DNA from: Pseudomonas putida | GTDB taxonomy: Bacteria; Pseudomonadota; Gammaproteobacteria; Pseudomonadales; Pseudomonadaceae | Assembly (NCBI RefSeq): GCF_005080685.1 | Contig: NZ_CP039371.1 | Coordinates: 6,386,001 to 6,450,000 of the forward strand | Direction of reading: 5' to 3' | DNA length: 64,000 nt | Shown here: piece by piece, positions 30,315-39,154 of the stretch | Layout: every line of letters begins with the position of its first letter | How positions within the stretch are numbered: position 1 is the first letter of the stretch | The notes under the pieces: model-generated | Seen by the model: only the letters and a program-made list of their open reading frames with translations | Databases searched by the model: none | Told to the model about the DNA's origin: nothing | Position numbers and translations under genes: made by a program

Positions 30315-30950
30315 TCACGGGTTACCGGCGGTGAAGTCCGGCAAGCCACCCAGCGGCCGGTCGAACTGGTAGGGGATCGACACGTAGTCCTCCCCTGCAC
30401 TGCGCTGCACCACGAAGTGCAGGTGCGGCCCGCTGCTGTTGCCGGTATTGCCTGATCTGGCCAGCGGCTGGCCGCGTGCCACGCGCTGGCCCTTGCGCAC
30501 CAGCACCGAGCCACGCTGCAGGTGCATATAGCCGCCATAGGTGCCGTCCGGGTGACGGATGCGCACGAAATTGCCCGCCGGGTTGCCGCGCCTGCCCCAC
30601 TGGCGGTTTTCCACTTCCACCACGACGCCTTCGCGCGCCGCGACGATCGGCGTGCCTTCGGGCATGGCGATGTCCATGGCGTAGCGGCCCTTGGGGCCGC
30701 TGTGGCTGAAGCGACCATTGGGCCCTTGGCTCAGCCGAAACGGCCCGCCGCGCCATGGGAATGGGTAACGGTAGGCGTGCGGAAATGGCGTCAGGCCCGG
30801 GTCTCCCAACACGGCGGCTCGGGCACCGGGGCTGGGTCGGTAGGAATAGGACACCACGCCGAAGGTGTCGGTGGTGGTGTAAAGGGTCACGCCCAGGCTC
30901 GACGCCGAAGCCGTGAGCAAGGCACAGAACAGCAGCGGGCGAGTGAGCAT
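30315..30950 (-). CDS. M23-family peptidase, exported
   Basis: 211 residues from ATG 30950. Signal peptide in the first 20 residues (MLTRPLLFCALLTASASSLG). The LytM/M23 domain covers residues about 75-200: FSHSGPKGRYAMDIAMPEGT (the metal-binding Asp region with H in FSHSG), a central beta-core with GGYMHLQRGSVLVRKGQRV, and SGPHLHFVV with the HxH pair. A Zn endopeptidase-type domain acting on peptidoglycan crosslinks is expected. No lipobox or SH3 domain seen. Substrate untested. Confidence 0.9.
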   Translation of the reverse strand: MLTRPLLFCALLTASASSLGVTLYTTTDTFGVVSYSYRPSPGARAAVLGDPGLTPFPHAYRYPFPWRGGPFRLSQGPNGRFSHSGPKGRYAMDIAMPEGTPIVAAREGVVVEVENRQWGRRGNPAGNFVRIRHPDGTYGGYMHLQRGSVLVRKGQRVARGQPLARSGNTGNSSGPHLHFVVQRSAGEDYVSIPYQFDRPLGGLPDFTAGNP

Positions 30951-31081
30951 GATAGTGGCTTTTTGACAGTTAGTATCTGTCGAAGCCTAGCAGCGGGTTT
31001 TCGACGCGCGATTGCAGTTGGTCGGATGTGCCCCCATCGGTCTGTCGGAGCTGGCTGGCCGGTGATGGGGGCAGCCGAGGT

Positions 31082-31978
31082 TCAGGCCCCAGGCGTGAAA
31101 TGCTTCTGCGACGTGCCGCGGGCGATCAGGCGCGACAGGTAGTCGAGCTTCTGTGCATCCTGGTCGACGAACTTGAAGGTCAATTGCAGCCAGTCGCTCT
31201 CGGGCTTGGGCTCCAACGCAGCGATGGCGTGCAGGTAGCCGTTCAGGCGCGCCACCTCGGCATTCTCACCCTGCTCCAGGTCCAGCACCGCGCCTTCGAG
31301 CACTTGCGGCAGCACAGTGCCACGGCGCACCACCAACAGCGCCTCCTTGAGGCTCAGTGCCTTGATCACGCAGGGTTGCGTGCCACTGGCCAGACGCAGT
31401 TGGCCCTGGCCCCGGCCGGCCTGGGCCTGGGCGGCGGCGGTCTTGGGTGCCGGCGCGTTGATCAACGGCTTGGCCGCGGCCATGGGCGCTGCGACCTTGG
31501 CCGCCTCGGGCTTGCCGCCGGTCAGGGCGCTCAGCGAATCGTTGGCGAACGCCGAGTTGACCCGTGCCGGAGCACCGGCCACCAGGCTTTCGAGCTTGCC
31601 GATCTTGGTCAGGGCTTTCTTTACCTTGGTCAACAGCTGCTCGTTGGTGAACGGCTTGCCGACGAAGTCGGACACACCGGCCTGGATGGCCTGGATCACG
31701 TTCTCCTTGTCGCCTCGGCTGGTCACCATGATGAACTGCATGGCTTTCATCTCTTCCTGCTGACGGCACCAGCTCAGCAGCTCGAGGCCGGACATCTCCG
31801 GCATTTCCCAGTCGCACAGGACCAGGTCGAAACGTTCCTTGGCCAACATGGCCATGGCCTTGCGGCCGTTGACCGCATCTTCGATCACCATGCCTGGAAA
31901 GGCATTGCGCAGGCACTTGCGGACCAGGTCGCGGATGAACGGGGCATCATCCACAACCAGTACATTCACTTTACTCAT
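31082..31978 (-). CDS. response regulator with C-terminal PilZ-like domain
   Basis: 298 residues from ATG 31978 with GAGGAG upstream. Residues 1-125 are a receiver domain: VLVVDDAPFIRDLVRK, phosphoacceptor Asp in LVLCDWEMPEMSGLEL, Thr/Ser in IMVTSRGDKENV, Lys in DFVGKPFTNEQL. An Ala/Lys-rich linker (145-185) leads to a C-terminal part (KALSLKEALLVVRRGTVLPQ, GAVLDLEQG, LNGYLHAI) with a PilZ-like pattern. The canonical RxxxR/DxSxxG c-di-GMP motif is not clear, so binding is doubtful. No kinase gene is adjacent. Confidence 0.82.
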   Translation of the reverse strand: MSKVNVLVVDDAPFIRDLVRKCLRNAFPGMVIEDAVNGRKAMAMLAKERFDLVLCDWEMPEMSGLELLSWCRQQEEMKAMQFIMVTSRGDKENVIQAIQAGVSDFVGKPFTNEQLLTKVKKALTKIGKLESLVAGAPARVNSAFANDSLSALTGGKPEAAKVAAPMAAAKPLINAPAPKTAAAQAQAGRGQGQLRLASGTQPCVIKALSLKEALLVVRRGTVLPQVLEGAVLDLEQGENAEVARLNGYLHAIAALEPKPESDWLQLTFKFVDQDAQKLDYLSRLIARGTSQKHFTPGA

Positions 31979-32096
31979 CGATACTCCTCTTGATCCCGAC
32001 TAGCATACCGCCGACTGATGGCCATTTGCCAAACCCCTGGTCAGGCCGGGACCTCTGTGTTCGTTCGCGGGTGCCTGCTCAGTGCTCGATCGCAAA

Positions 32097-32124
32097 CGAA
32101 AACGCCCGGCAAAGGCCGGGCGTT
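32097..32124 (-). terminator. terminator downstream of phoU
   Basis: AACGCCCGGC-N4-GCCGGGCGTT, a perfect 10-bp stem, then TTCGTTT on the minus strand. Sits 18 bp beyond the phoU stop and ends the pst-phoU transcript. Confidence 0.75.
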
Positions 32125-32141
32125 GAGGCTCGGGAGCAACC

Positions 32142-32912
32142 TTATTTATCGTCAGGTTCGCCCGGAACATTAGCGCTTTCGCCTGCCTCGCCCGCAGTGC
32201 CTTCGACCTCGGCCTTCATGCGCTTGAGACCCATGTGGCGCACGTCGGTACCGCGTACCAGGTAGATCACCAACTCCGAGATGTTGCGGGCGTGATCGCC
32301 GATCCGCTCCAGCGAACGCAGGACCCAGATCACGCTGAGCACCCGCGAGATCGAGCGCGGGTCTTCCATCATGTAGGTCACCAGCTCGCGCAGCGCGGTC
32401 TTGTACTCGCGGTCGATGGTCTTGTCGTACTGGGCCACCGAAAGCGCCAGGTCGGCGTCGAAGCGGGCAAAGGCGTCCAGTGCGTCACGCACCATGTTGC
32501 GTACCTGGTCGCCGATATGACGCACTTCGACGTAGCCGCGTGGCGACTCGCCTTCCTCGCACAGCTGGATGGCGCGGCGGGCGATCTTGGTCGACTCGTC
32601 GCCGATGCGCTCCAGGTCGATCACCGACTTGGAGATGCTGATGATCAGGCGCAGGTCGGAGGCGGCCGGCTGACGGCGGGCGAGGATGCGCAAGCACTCC
32701 TCGTCGATGTTGCGCTCCATCTGGTTGATCTGCTCGTCGACCTCGCGCACCTGCTGGGCCAGGCCCGAGTCGGCCTCGATCAGTGCGGTGACCGCGTCGT
32801 TGACCTGTTTCTCGACCAGGCCGCCCATGGCCAGGAGGTGGCTGCGCACTTCCTCGAGCTCAGCGTTGAACTGCTGGGAAATGTGGTGCGTAAGGCTTTC
32901 TTTGTTGATCAT
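32142..32912 (-). CDS. phoU: phosphate transport/signalling regulator PhoU
   Basis: 256 residues from ATG 32912 (MINKESLTHHISQQFNAEL). Two PhoU three-helix repeats, each with the metal-binding acidic pattern: ERIGDESTKIARRA and LERIGDHARNISEL. PhoU joins the PstSCAB transporter to PhoR and silences the regulon when Pi is plentiful. The C-terminus carries an extra acidic tail (VEGTAGEAGESANVPG). Last gene of the pst operon. Confidence 0.96.
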   Translation of the reverse strand: MINKESLTHHISQQFNAELEEVRSHLLAMGGLVEKQVNDAVTALIEADSGLAQQVREVDEQINQMERNIDEECLRILARRQPAASDLRLIISISKSVIDLERIGDESTKIARRAIQLCEEGESPRGYVEVRHIGDQVRNMVRDALDAFARFDADLALSVAQYDKTIDREYKTALRELVTYMMEDPRSISRVLSVIWVLRSLERIGDHARNISELVIYLVRGTDVRHMGLKRMKAEVEGTAGEAGESANVPGEPDDK

Positions 32913-32976
32913 GCTGTCGCTCCGCAAAGCGTTGGAATCGGTCGACCCGGTACGGGCGGGTATATCGGGGCGCCAA

Positions 32977-33810
32977 TCAGCCGTACCGACCGGTGATGTA
33001 GTCTTCGGTCTGCTTCTTCGCCGGGTTGGTGAACAGGGTGTCGGTATCACCGAATTCGACCAGTTTGCCCATGTACATGAACGCGGTGTAGTCCGAAACG
33101 CGGGCCGCCTGTTGCATGTTGTGGGTGACGATGACGATGGTGAACTTGGATTTCAGTTCGTAGATCAGCTCTTCGACCTTCAGCGTCGAGATCGGGTCCA
33201 GGGCCGAGCACGGTTCGTCGAGCAGCAGCACTTCGGGCTCGACGGCGATGGTGCGGGCGATCACCAGGCGCTGCTGCTGGCCGCCGGAGAGGCCCAGGGC
33301 CGATTCGTGCAGGCGGTCCTTGACCTCGTCCCACAGCGCCGCACCCTTGAGCGCCCATTCCACCGCCTCATCCAGTACACGCTTCTTGTTGATGCCCTGG
33401 ATGCGCAGGCCGTACACCACGTTTTCGTAGATGGTCTTGGGGAACGGGTTGGGTTTCTGGAACACCATGCCGACCCGACGGCGCAGCTCGGCCACGTCCT
33501 CGCCCTTGCGGTAGATGTCGTGGCCGTAGAGGTTGATGGCGCCTTCGACCCGGCAACCATCGACCAGGTCGTTCATGCGGTTGAAGGTACGCAGCAGGGT
33601 CGACTTGCCGCAACCGGACGGGCCGATGAAAGCGGTCACGCGTTGCTTGGGGATGTTCATCTGCACGTCGAACAGGGCCTGCTTGTCGCCGTAGAACAGG
33701 GACAGGCCAGGTACTTCGATGGCCACGGTTTCCTCGGCCAGGCGCAGGCCCTGCTTGTTGCGACCCAGGGCAGACATGTCGATGCCGCGGGTGTGGGAAT
33801 CTTGCTGCAT
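32977..33810 (-). CDS. pstB: phosphate ABC transporter ATP-binding protein PstB
   Basis: 277 residues from ATG 33810 ([20 protein letters not shown]), preceded by TGGAG; an in-frame upstream ATG is less well placed. Walker [21 protein letters not shown], the Q-loop region [17 protein letters not shown], the ABC signature LSGGQQQR, and Walker [14 protein letters not shown]. Supplies ATP energy to the PstC-PstA channel. 64 bp upstream of phoU. Confidence 0.97.
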   Translation of the reverse strand: MQQDSHTRGIDMSALGRNKQGLRLAEETVAIEVPGLSLFYGDKQALFDVQMNIPKQRVTAFIGPSGCGKSTLLRTFNRMNDLVDGCRVEGAINLYGHDIYRKGEDVAELRRRVGMVFQKPNPFPKTIYENVVYGLRIQGINKKRVLDEAVEWALKGAALWDEVKDRLHESALGLSGGQQQRLVIARTIAVEPEVLLLDEPCSALDPISTLKVEELIYELKSKFTIVIVTHNMQQAARVSDYTAFMYMGKLVEFGDTDTLFTNPAKKQTEDYITGRYG

Positions 33811-33880
33811 GGTCAACTCCATACGCTATCAATTCGTTTCAAAGGGCCGCTCGCTTGGAGCGGCGCGCTTGCGATCGGGT

Positions 33881-35551
33881 TCAGCTGTCCAGGGCCTTGT
33901 ACTTCTCGCGCAGGTGGTTACGGATCCACACCGCCGAGAGGTTGAGGGTGGCGATCACCAGCACCAGCAACAATGCGGTGGCGTACACCAGCGGCCGCGC
34001 GGCCTCGACGTTGGGGCTCTGGAAGCCGACGTCATAGATGTGGAAGCCCAGGTGCATGATCTTCTGGTCCAGGTGCAGGTACGGGTAGTTGCCATCGAGC
34101 GGCAACGACGGCGCCAGCTTCACCACACCCACCAGCATCAGCGGCGCCACCTCGCCCGCGGCGCGGGCCACGGCGAGGATCATGCCGGTCATCATCGCCG
34201 GGCTGGCCATCGGCAGGACGATCTTCCACAGGGTCTCGGCCTTGGTCGCGCCCAGCGCCAGCGAGCCCTCGCGCAGCGTGCGCGGGATACGCGCCAGGCC
34301 TTCTTCGGTCGCCACGATCACCACCGGCACGGCCAGCAGCGCCAGGGTCAGCGACGCCCACAGCAGGCCCGGAGTGCCCAGGGTCGGCGCCGGCAGCGCC
34401 TCGGGGAAGAACAACCGGTCGATCGAGCCGCCCAGCACGTAGACGAAGAAGCCCAGGCCGAACACTCCGTAGACGATCGCCGGAACGCCCGCCAGGTTGT
34501 TCACCGCAATGCGGATCAGGCGGGTCACCGGGCCTTGCTTGGCGTACTCGCGCAGGTAGACCGCCGCCAGCACGCCGAATGGCGTGACGATCACGGCCAT
34601 GATCAGGGTCATCATCACGGTACCGAAGATGGCCGGGAAGATCCCGCCCTCGGTGTTGGCTTCACGCGGGTCGTCGCTGAGGAATTCCCAGACCTTGGCG
34701 AAGTAGTTACCGAGCTTGGCGAAGGCCGACATGCCGTTCGGCTGGATGGCATGCACCACCTTGCTCAGGTTGATCTCCACTTCGCGGCCGTTGCCGTCGC
34801 GGGCTACCAGGCTATCGCGGGCGAAGTCCTGGTGCAGGCCCATCAGGCGGTCTTCGATGGCCTTGTAGCGGCTGGTCAGCTCGGCCCGCTCGGCATCCAT
34901 GTCGGCCTGGGCCTGGGCGTCCAGCTTGCCGTCCAGCTCAAGCTTGCGGGCGTGCAGGCGCAGGCGCTCGAGGCCATGGTTGATGGCACCGATATCCTTC
35001 TTCTCCAGCTGCGTCAGCTGGTCGTTGAGCTGGCTGGCACGCTTGAGACGGGCTTGCAGCTCGGGCCAGGCCGTGGTGCCTTCGGCGACCACCTTGCCGT
35101 TCTCCTTGACGCTGACCAGGTAGCCGTAGAAGTTGCCCCACTCGCGGCGCTCCAGGGCCATCAGCTCGCCCGGGTGCTGTTCGTCCACCAGCCAGTCGCC
35201 GACCACCCAGGTGAAATCGCTGCCGTTGAGGTCGCGGTTACCGACCTTGATCAGCTCGCGGGTCATGAATTCCGGGCCTTCGTCCGGCACCGGCAAGCCG
35301 GCGCCCTTGAGCCGGGCACGCGGCACCTCTTCCTTTTGCACCACTTCACCGATCACCACGTGGTCGGCCTGGCCCGGCACTTTATAGGTGGCCTGGATCA
35401 GGTCGGCCGGCCAGAAGTGCCCCAGGCCGCGCACGGCGATCACCGCCAGCAGGCCCACGGTCATGATCACCGCCATGGCCACGGCGCCGCCGCTGACCCA
35501 GACGCCAGGTGCGCCGCTCTTGAACCAGCCCTTGAGGGAATCCTTTTTCAC
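33881..35551 (-). CDS. pstA: phosphate ABC transporter permease PstA
   Basis: 556 residues, much longer than E. coli PstA (about 296) because of a large N-terminal periplasmic domain between the first helix (residues 20-40) and the BPD_transp domain. The permease core (about 300-545) has GIFPAIFGTVMMTLIMAVIV, the EAA-type loop LREGSLALGATKAETLWKIV and the MTGMILAVARAAGEVAPL motif. Large PstA and PstC variants are usual in pseudomonads. Located between pstC and pstB. Confidence 0.95.
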   Translation of the reverse strand: MKKDSLKGWFKSGAPGVWVSGGAVAMAVIMTVGLLAVIAVRGLGHFWPADLIQATYKVPGQADHVVIGEVVQKEEVPRARLKGAGLPVPDEGPEFMTRELIKVGNRDLNGSDFTWVVGDWLVDEQHPGELMALERREWGNFYGYLVSVKENGKVVAEGTTAWPELQARLKRASQLNDQLTQLEKKDIGAINHGLERLRLHARKLELDGKLDAQAQADMDAERAELTSRYKAIEDRLMGLHQDFARDSLVARDGNGREVEINLSKVVHAIQPNGMSAFAKLGNYFAKVWEFLSDDPREANTEGGIFPAIFGTVMMTLIMAVIVTPFGVLAAVYLREYAKQGPVTRLIRIAVNNLAGVPAIVYGVFGLGFFVYVLGGSIDRLFFPEALPAPTLGTPGLLWASLTLALLAVPVVIVATEEGLARIPRTLREGSLALGATKAETLWKIVLPMASPAMMTGMILAVARAAGEVAPLMLVGVVKLAPSLPLDGNYPYLHLDQKIMHLGFHIYDVGFQSPNVEAARPLVYATALLLVLVIATLNLSAVWIRNHLREKYKALDS

Positions 35552-35568
35552 GGATCTCTACCTTTCTA

Positions 35569-37857
35569 TCAAAGCGACGAGTATTTCTTGCGCAGACGCT
35601 GGCGAATCAGCTCGGCCAAGGTGTTCATGACGAAGGTGAACATCAGCAGCACGAGGGCGGCGAGGAACAGCACGCGGTAGTGGCTGCCGCCGACTTCCGA
35701 TTCGGGCATTTCCACGGCCACGTTGGCGGCCAGGGTGCGCATGCCTTCGAACAGGTTCATTTCCATCACCGGGGTGTTGCCGGTGGCCATCAGCACGATC
35801 ATGGTCTCGCCCACCGCACGGCCCATGCCGATCATCAGCGCCGAGAAGATACCTGGGCTGGCGGTGAGGATGACCACGCGGGTCAGGGTCTGCCAGGGCG
35901 TCGCGCCCAGCGCCAGCGAGCCCAGGGTCAGGCTGCGCGGCACGCTGAACACGGCGTCCTCGGCGATGGAGTAGATGTTCGGGATGACCGCGAAGCCCAT
36001 GGCGATACCGACCACCAGGGCGTTGCGCTGGTCGTAGGTGATGCCCAGGTCATTGGTTATCCACAAGCGCATGTCGCCGCCGAAGAACCAGTTCTCCATG
36101 TGCGGGCTCAGGGTCAGCGCCAACCAGCCGGTGAACAGGATCACCGGGATCAGGATCGCGGCTTCCCAGCCGTCCGGCACGCGCAGGCGGATCGATTCCG
36201 GCAGGCGGCTCCAAGCGAAGCCGGCCAGGAGGATGCCAAACGGCAGCAGCACGAACAGGCTGAACACACCGGGCAGGTGGCCTTCGAGGTACGGCGCGAG
36301 GAACAGGCCGGCGAAGAAGCCGAGGATCACCGTCGGCATCGCCTCCATCAGCTCGATCACCGGCTTGACCTTGCGGCGCATGCCCGGGGCCATGAAGTAA
36401 GCGGTGTAGATGGCCGCGGCGACGGCCAGCGGAGCCGCGAGAATCATCGCGTAGAACGCCGCCTTGAGGGTCCCGAAGGTCAGGGGCGAAAGGCTCAGTT
36501 TGGGCTCGAAGTCGGTGTTCGAGGCCGTCGACTGCCACACGTACTTGGGCTCATCGTAGTTCTCGTACCAGACCTTGCCCCACAGCGCGCTGAAGGAAAT
36601 TTCCGGGTGCGGGTTGCGTAGGCTCAGCGGCAGCAGCTTGCCACCCTGTTCGATGATGATGCGGTTGGCGCGCGGCGAAAGGGCCAGCACGCCCGCGCCC
36701 TCGGCGACCGGCTCGACCAGCAGGGTGCGGTGCGCGGTGCTGTGGAACACGCCCAGCTCGCCGGCACTGTCGAGAGCGATGAAGCCCTTGCGACGCTCCT
36801 CGGCGTCGATCTGCACGATGGGCGCCTTGCCCAGCTGGAAGGTGCGGATCTGCTTGAAACGCGACTCGCCATCCGCATCGCGGGCCATGAACCACTGGGC
36901 CAGGCCACCCTTGGAATCGCCCAGGATCAGCGAAATCCCCCCCACCAGCTGGCCACTGGCGGTGATTTCGGTATCGGCGCTCTCGGTGAGCTTGTAGCGG
37001 CCATTGAGGCGCTTGTCGCGCAGGCTGAAGACATCGGCGGTGGCGCGACCGTTGATCACGTACAGCCACTGCTGGCGCGGGTCGATGAAGATGTTCTTCA
37101 CCGTCTCGGTCATCTGCGGCAGCTCGATGCGGTTCTGCTCGGTGCTGACCTCGCCGGTCAGCATGTTCTCGCTGCTCGACAGCTGCAGCACCTGCAGTTG
37201 GGCGCCGGTGGAGCCGGCCAGCACCAAGGTCTCGCCGTTGAGGTTGACGCTCACATGGTCGAGGGCACGGCCCTGTTCGTCGAGCAGGAACGGCTGCTCG
37301 CCATACGGGTAGTCGATGCCAGGGGTGATGGTCTTTTTATTGTCCGGGTAGGTGATCTTGTAGGTGTGGTGGAACACCAGCGCCTGGCCATTGCTCAGGC
37401 CCAGCACCACCAGTGCGCTGCCCGGTTGGTCGGTACCGATCGAGTTGACCTGGGTGCCTGCCGGCAGCGGCAGGTCGACGCGCTTGAGTTCGGCGCCGCT
37501 CTTGGTATCGAAGAACAACGCCTGGCCCTTGTCCGAGACCCGCATGCCGACCAGATTCTGCTCCTCGAGCGCGATCATCAGCGGCTTGCCGGCATCCTGC
37601 TGCAGCCAGGTCGGCTCCAGGGCCTTCTTGCTGGTCAGCTCGGCGCCCTGGAACAGGGGCAGCACCACGTAGGCCAGGTAGAAGAAGATCAGGGTGATCG
37701 CAGCCAGCACGGCAAGCCCGCCCACCAGTACATACCAGCGGGTCAGGCGATCCTTGAGGGCGCGCATGCGGCGCTTGCGTTGCAGCTCGGGGGTGTTGAA
37801 ATCGATCCGCTCGGGCGGGGAATTTTGGGTCATTGTGGAATTGGCCAGATCATTCAT
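35569..37857 (-). CDS. pstC: phosphate ABC transporter permease PstC
   Basis: 762 residues from ATG 37857 (MNDLANSTMTQNSPPERIDF), preceded by AGGGTG. The protein is more than twice the usual PstC length: after one N-terminal helix (VLVGGLAVLAAITLIFFYLA) comes a large periplasmic region to about residue 440, then the permease domain with AMPTVILGFFAGLFLAPYLE, the EAA loop LTLGSLALGATPWQTL and GMGRAVGETMIVLMA. The extra domain has several beta-like repeats. A tandem Pho box lies directly upstream. Confidence 0.95.
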   Translation of the reverse strand: MNDLANSTMTQNSPPERIDFNTPELQRKRRMRALKDRLTRWYVLVGGLAVLAAITLIFFYLAYVVLPLFQGAELTSKKALEPTWLQQDAGKPLMIALEEQNLVGMRVSDKGQALFFDTKSGAELKRVDLPLPAGTQVNSIGTDQPGSALVVLGLSNGQALVFHHTYKITYPDNKKTITPGIDYPYGEQPFLLDEQGRALDHVSVNLNGETLVLAGSTGAQLQVLQLSSSENMLTGEVSTEQNRIELPQMTETVKNIFIDPRQQWLYVINGRATADVFSLRDKRLNGRYKLTESADTEITASGQLVGGISLILGDSKGGLAQWFMARDADGESRFKQIRTFQLGKAPIVQIDAEERRKGFIALDSAGELGVFHSTAHRTLLVEPVAEGAGVLALSPRANRIIIEQGGKLLPLSLRNPHPEISFSALWGKVWYENYDEPKYVWQSTASNTDFEPKLSLSPLTFGTLKAAFYAMILAAPLAVAAAIYTAYFMAPGMRRKVKPVIELMEAMPTVILGFFAGLFLAPYLEGHLPGVFSLFVLLPFGILLAGFAWSRLPESIRLRVPDGWEAAILIPVILFTGWLALTLSPHMENWFFGGDMRLWITNDLGITYDQRNALVVGIAMGFAVIPNIYSIAEDAVFSVPRSLTLGSLALGATPWQTLTRVVILTASPGIFSALMIGMGRAVGETMIVLMATGNTPVMEMNLFEGMRTLAANVAVEMPESEVGGSHYRVLFLAALVLLMFTFVMNTLAELIRQRLRKKYSSL

Positions 37858-37879
37858 GCGCACACCCTAGCGGTCCCGT

Positions 37880-37908
37880 ATGACAAAAACATGACAATGC
37901 AGTGACGC
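37880..37908 (-). promoter_or_regulatory. triple-repeat Pho box upstream of pstC
   Basis: On the minus strand, TTGTCAT-GTTT-TTGTCAT (37880-37897) is an exact 11-bp tandem; a third half-site GCGTCAC lies one more period upstream (37902-37908). The site ends 22 bp before the pstC ATG, suggesting that pstCAB-phoU has its own PhoB-driven promoter apart from pstS. Confidence 0.75.
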
Positions 37909-37962
37909 GACGAAGCCCGAAGCGCAGCAAGCCTGGCCTCGGACCGGAAAATACTGGAAGGA

Positions 37963-37981
37963 GGCTGGCGATATGCCAGCC
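37963..37981. terminator. stem-loop between pstS and pstC
   Basis: GGCTGGC-N5-GCCAGCC, a perfect 7-bp stem 16 bp past the pstS stop on the minus strand. It lacks a T-run and may act as an attenuator or mRNA-stabilising hairpin that raises PstS relative to the membrane subunits. Confidence 0.5.
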
Positions 37982-37996
37982 CACTTCTTCAGTTAC

Positions 37997-38995
37997 TTAC
38001 TTCTTTGCAACGTTACCGGCGTGGGACAGGCCCAGGTCAGCCAGGGTCTTGTCGACCACCTTGGCCGGCAGCGGGATGTAGCCATCCTTCACCACAACCT
38101 GCTGGCCCGCCTGCGACAGCACCAGCTTGACGAATTCGGCTTCCAGCGGCGCCAGAGGCTTGTTCGGTGCCTTGTTGACGTAGACGTACAGGAAGCGCGA
38201 CAGCGGGTACGAGCCGTTCAGGGCGTTGGCTTCGTTGTCCTCGACGAACTCGCCGCCTTCTTTCTTGGCCAGGGCCACGGTCTTGACGCTGGCGGTCTTG
38301 TAGCCGATGCCGGAGTAGCCGATGCCGTTCAGCGAGGAGCTGATCGACTGTACGACCGACGCCGAGCCGGGCTGTTCGTTGACGTTGGCCTTGAAGTCGC
38401 CTTTGCACAGGGCTTCTTCCTTGAAGTAGCCGTAGGTGCCCGATACCGAGTTACGACCGAACAGCTGCACCGGCTTGTTGGCCAGGTCGCCGGTCACGCC
38501 CAGGTCGCCCCAGGTCTTGACCTCGGCCTTGGCGCCGCACAGGCGGGTCGAGGAGAAGATGGCATCGACCTGGGCCATGGTCAGGCCCTTGATCGGGTTG
38601 TCCTTGTGCACGAACACGGCCAGGGCGTCGACGGCAACCGGAATGGCGGTCGGCTTGTAGCCGTACTTCTGCTCGAAGGCCTGCAGCTCGACGTCCTTCA
38701 TCTTGCGGCTCATCGGGCCGAGGTTGGCGGTGCCTTCGGTCAGCGCGGGTGGCGCGGTGGAGGAACCGGCCGCCTGGATCTGGATGTTTACGTTCGGATA
38801 TTCCTTCTTGTAGGCCTCGGCCCACAAGGTCATCAGGTTCGCGAGCGTATCGGAACCGACGCTGGAGAGGTTGCCCGAAACACCGGTGGTCTTGGTGTAG
38901 GTCGGGATCGCAGGGTCGACGGCGGCTACCGCGTTGGCGGTCGCAACGCCCGCGGCGGCAAAGGTGAGGGCCGCCATCAAACGCTTCAGTTTCAT
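37997..38995 (-). CDS. pstS: phosphate-binding periplasmic protein PstS
   Basis: 332 residues from ATG 38995. Signal peptide [20 protein letters not shown], cleaved near NAVAA. The Pi-binding pattern is visible: [12 protein letters not shown] at the N-lobe, GSSTAPPAL, and [18 protein letters not shown]. Belongs to the PstS subgroup of pseudomonads, which lacks the DING N-terminus. Brings Pi to PstCAB. First gene of the regulon segment, with its own Pho box. Confidence 0.96.
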   Translation of the reverse strand: MKLKRLMAALTFAAAGVATANAVAAVDPAIPTYTKTTGVSGNLSSVGSDTLANLMTLWAEAYKKEYPNVNIQIQAAGSSTAPPALTEGTANLGPMSRKMKDVELQAFEQKYGYKPTAIPVAVDALAVFVHKDNPIKGLTMAQVDAIFSSTRLCGAKAEVKTWGDLGVTGDLANKPVQLFGRNSVSGTYGYFKEEALCKGDFKANVNEQPGSASVVQSISSSLNGIGYSGIGYKTASVKTVALAKKEGGEFVEDNEANALNGSYPLSRFLYVYVNKAPNKPLAPLEAEFVKLVLSQAGQQVVVKDGYIPLPAKVVDKTLADLGLSHAGNVAKK

Positions 38996-39067
38996 GCCTT
39001 GCTCCTAGCAGGAATATTGGGGTTGGATGGAACGGGGCCCAGTATCTGCAGGCCGCATGAATACGAT

Positions 39068-39085
39068 ATGACTTCAATGTGACAG
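39068..39085 (-). promoter_or_regulatory. Pho box upstream of pstS
   Basis: On the minus strand CTGTCAC-ATTG-AAGTCAT, two half-sites with 11-bp spacing, 72 bp before the pstS start. One half-site matches CTGTCAY fully. Confidence 0.7.
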
Positions 39086-39154
39086 TTGGATGAAAGGCCA
39101 TCATCGGAAAACGAGGATGGCCTTCGCACGGGTCTAGGCGACGGGGGCGTTATT

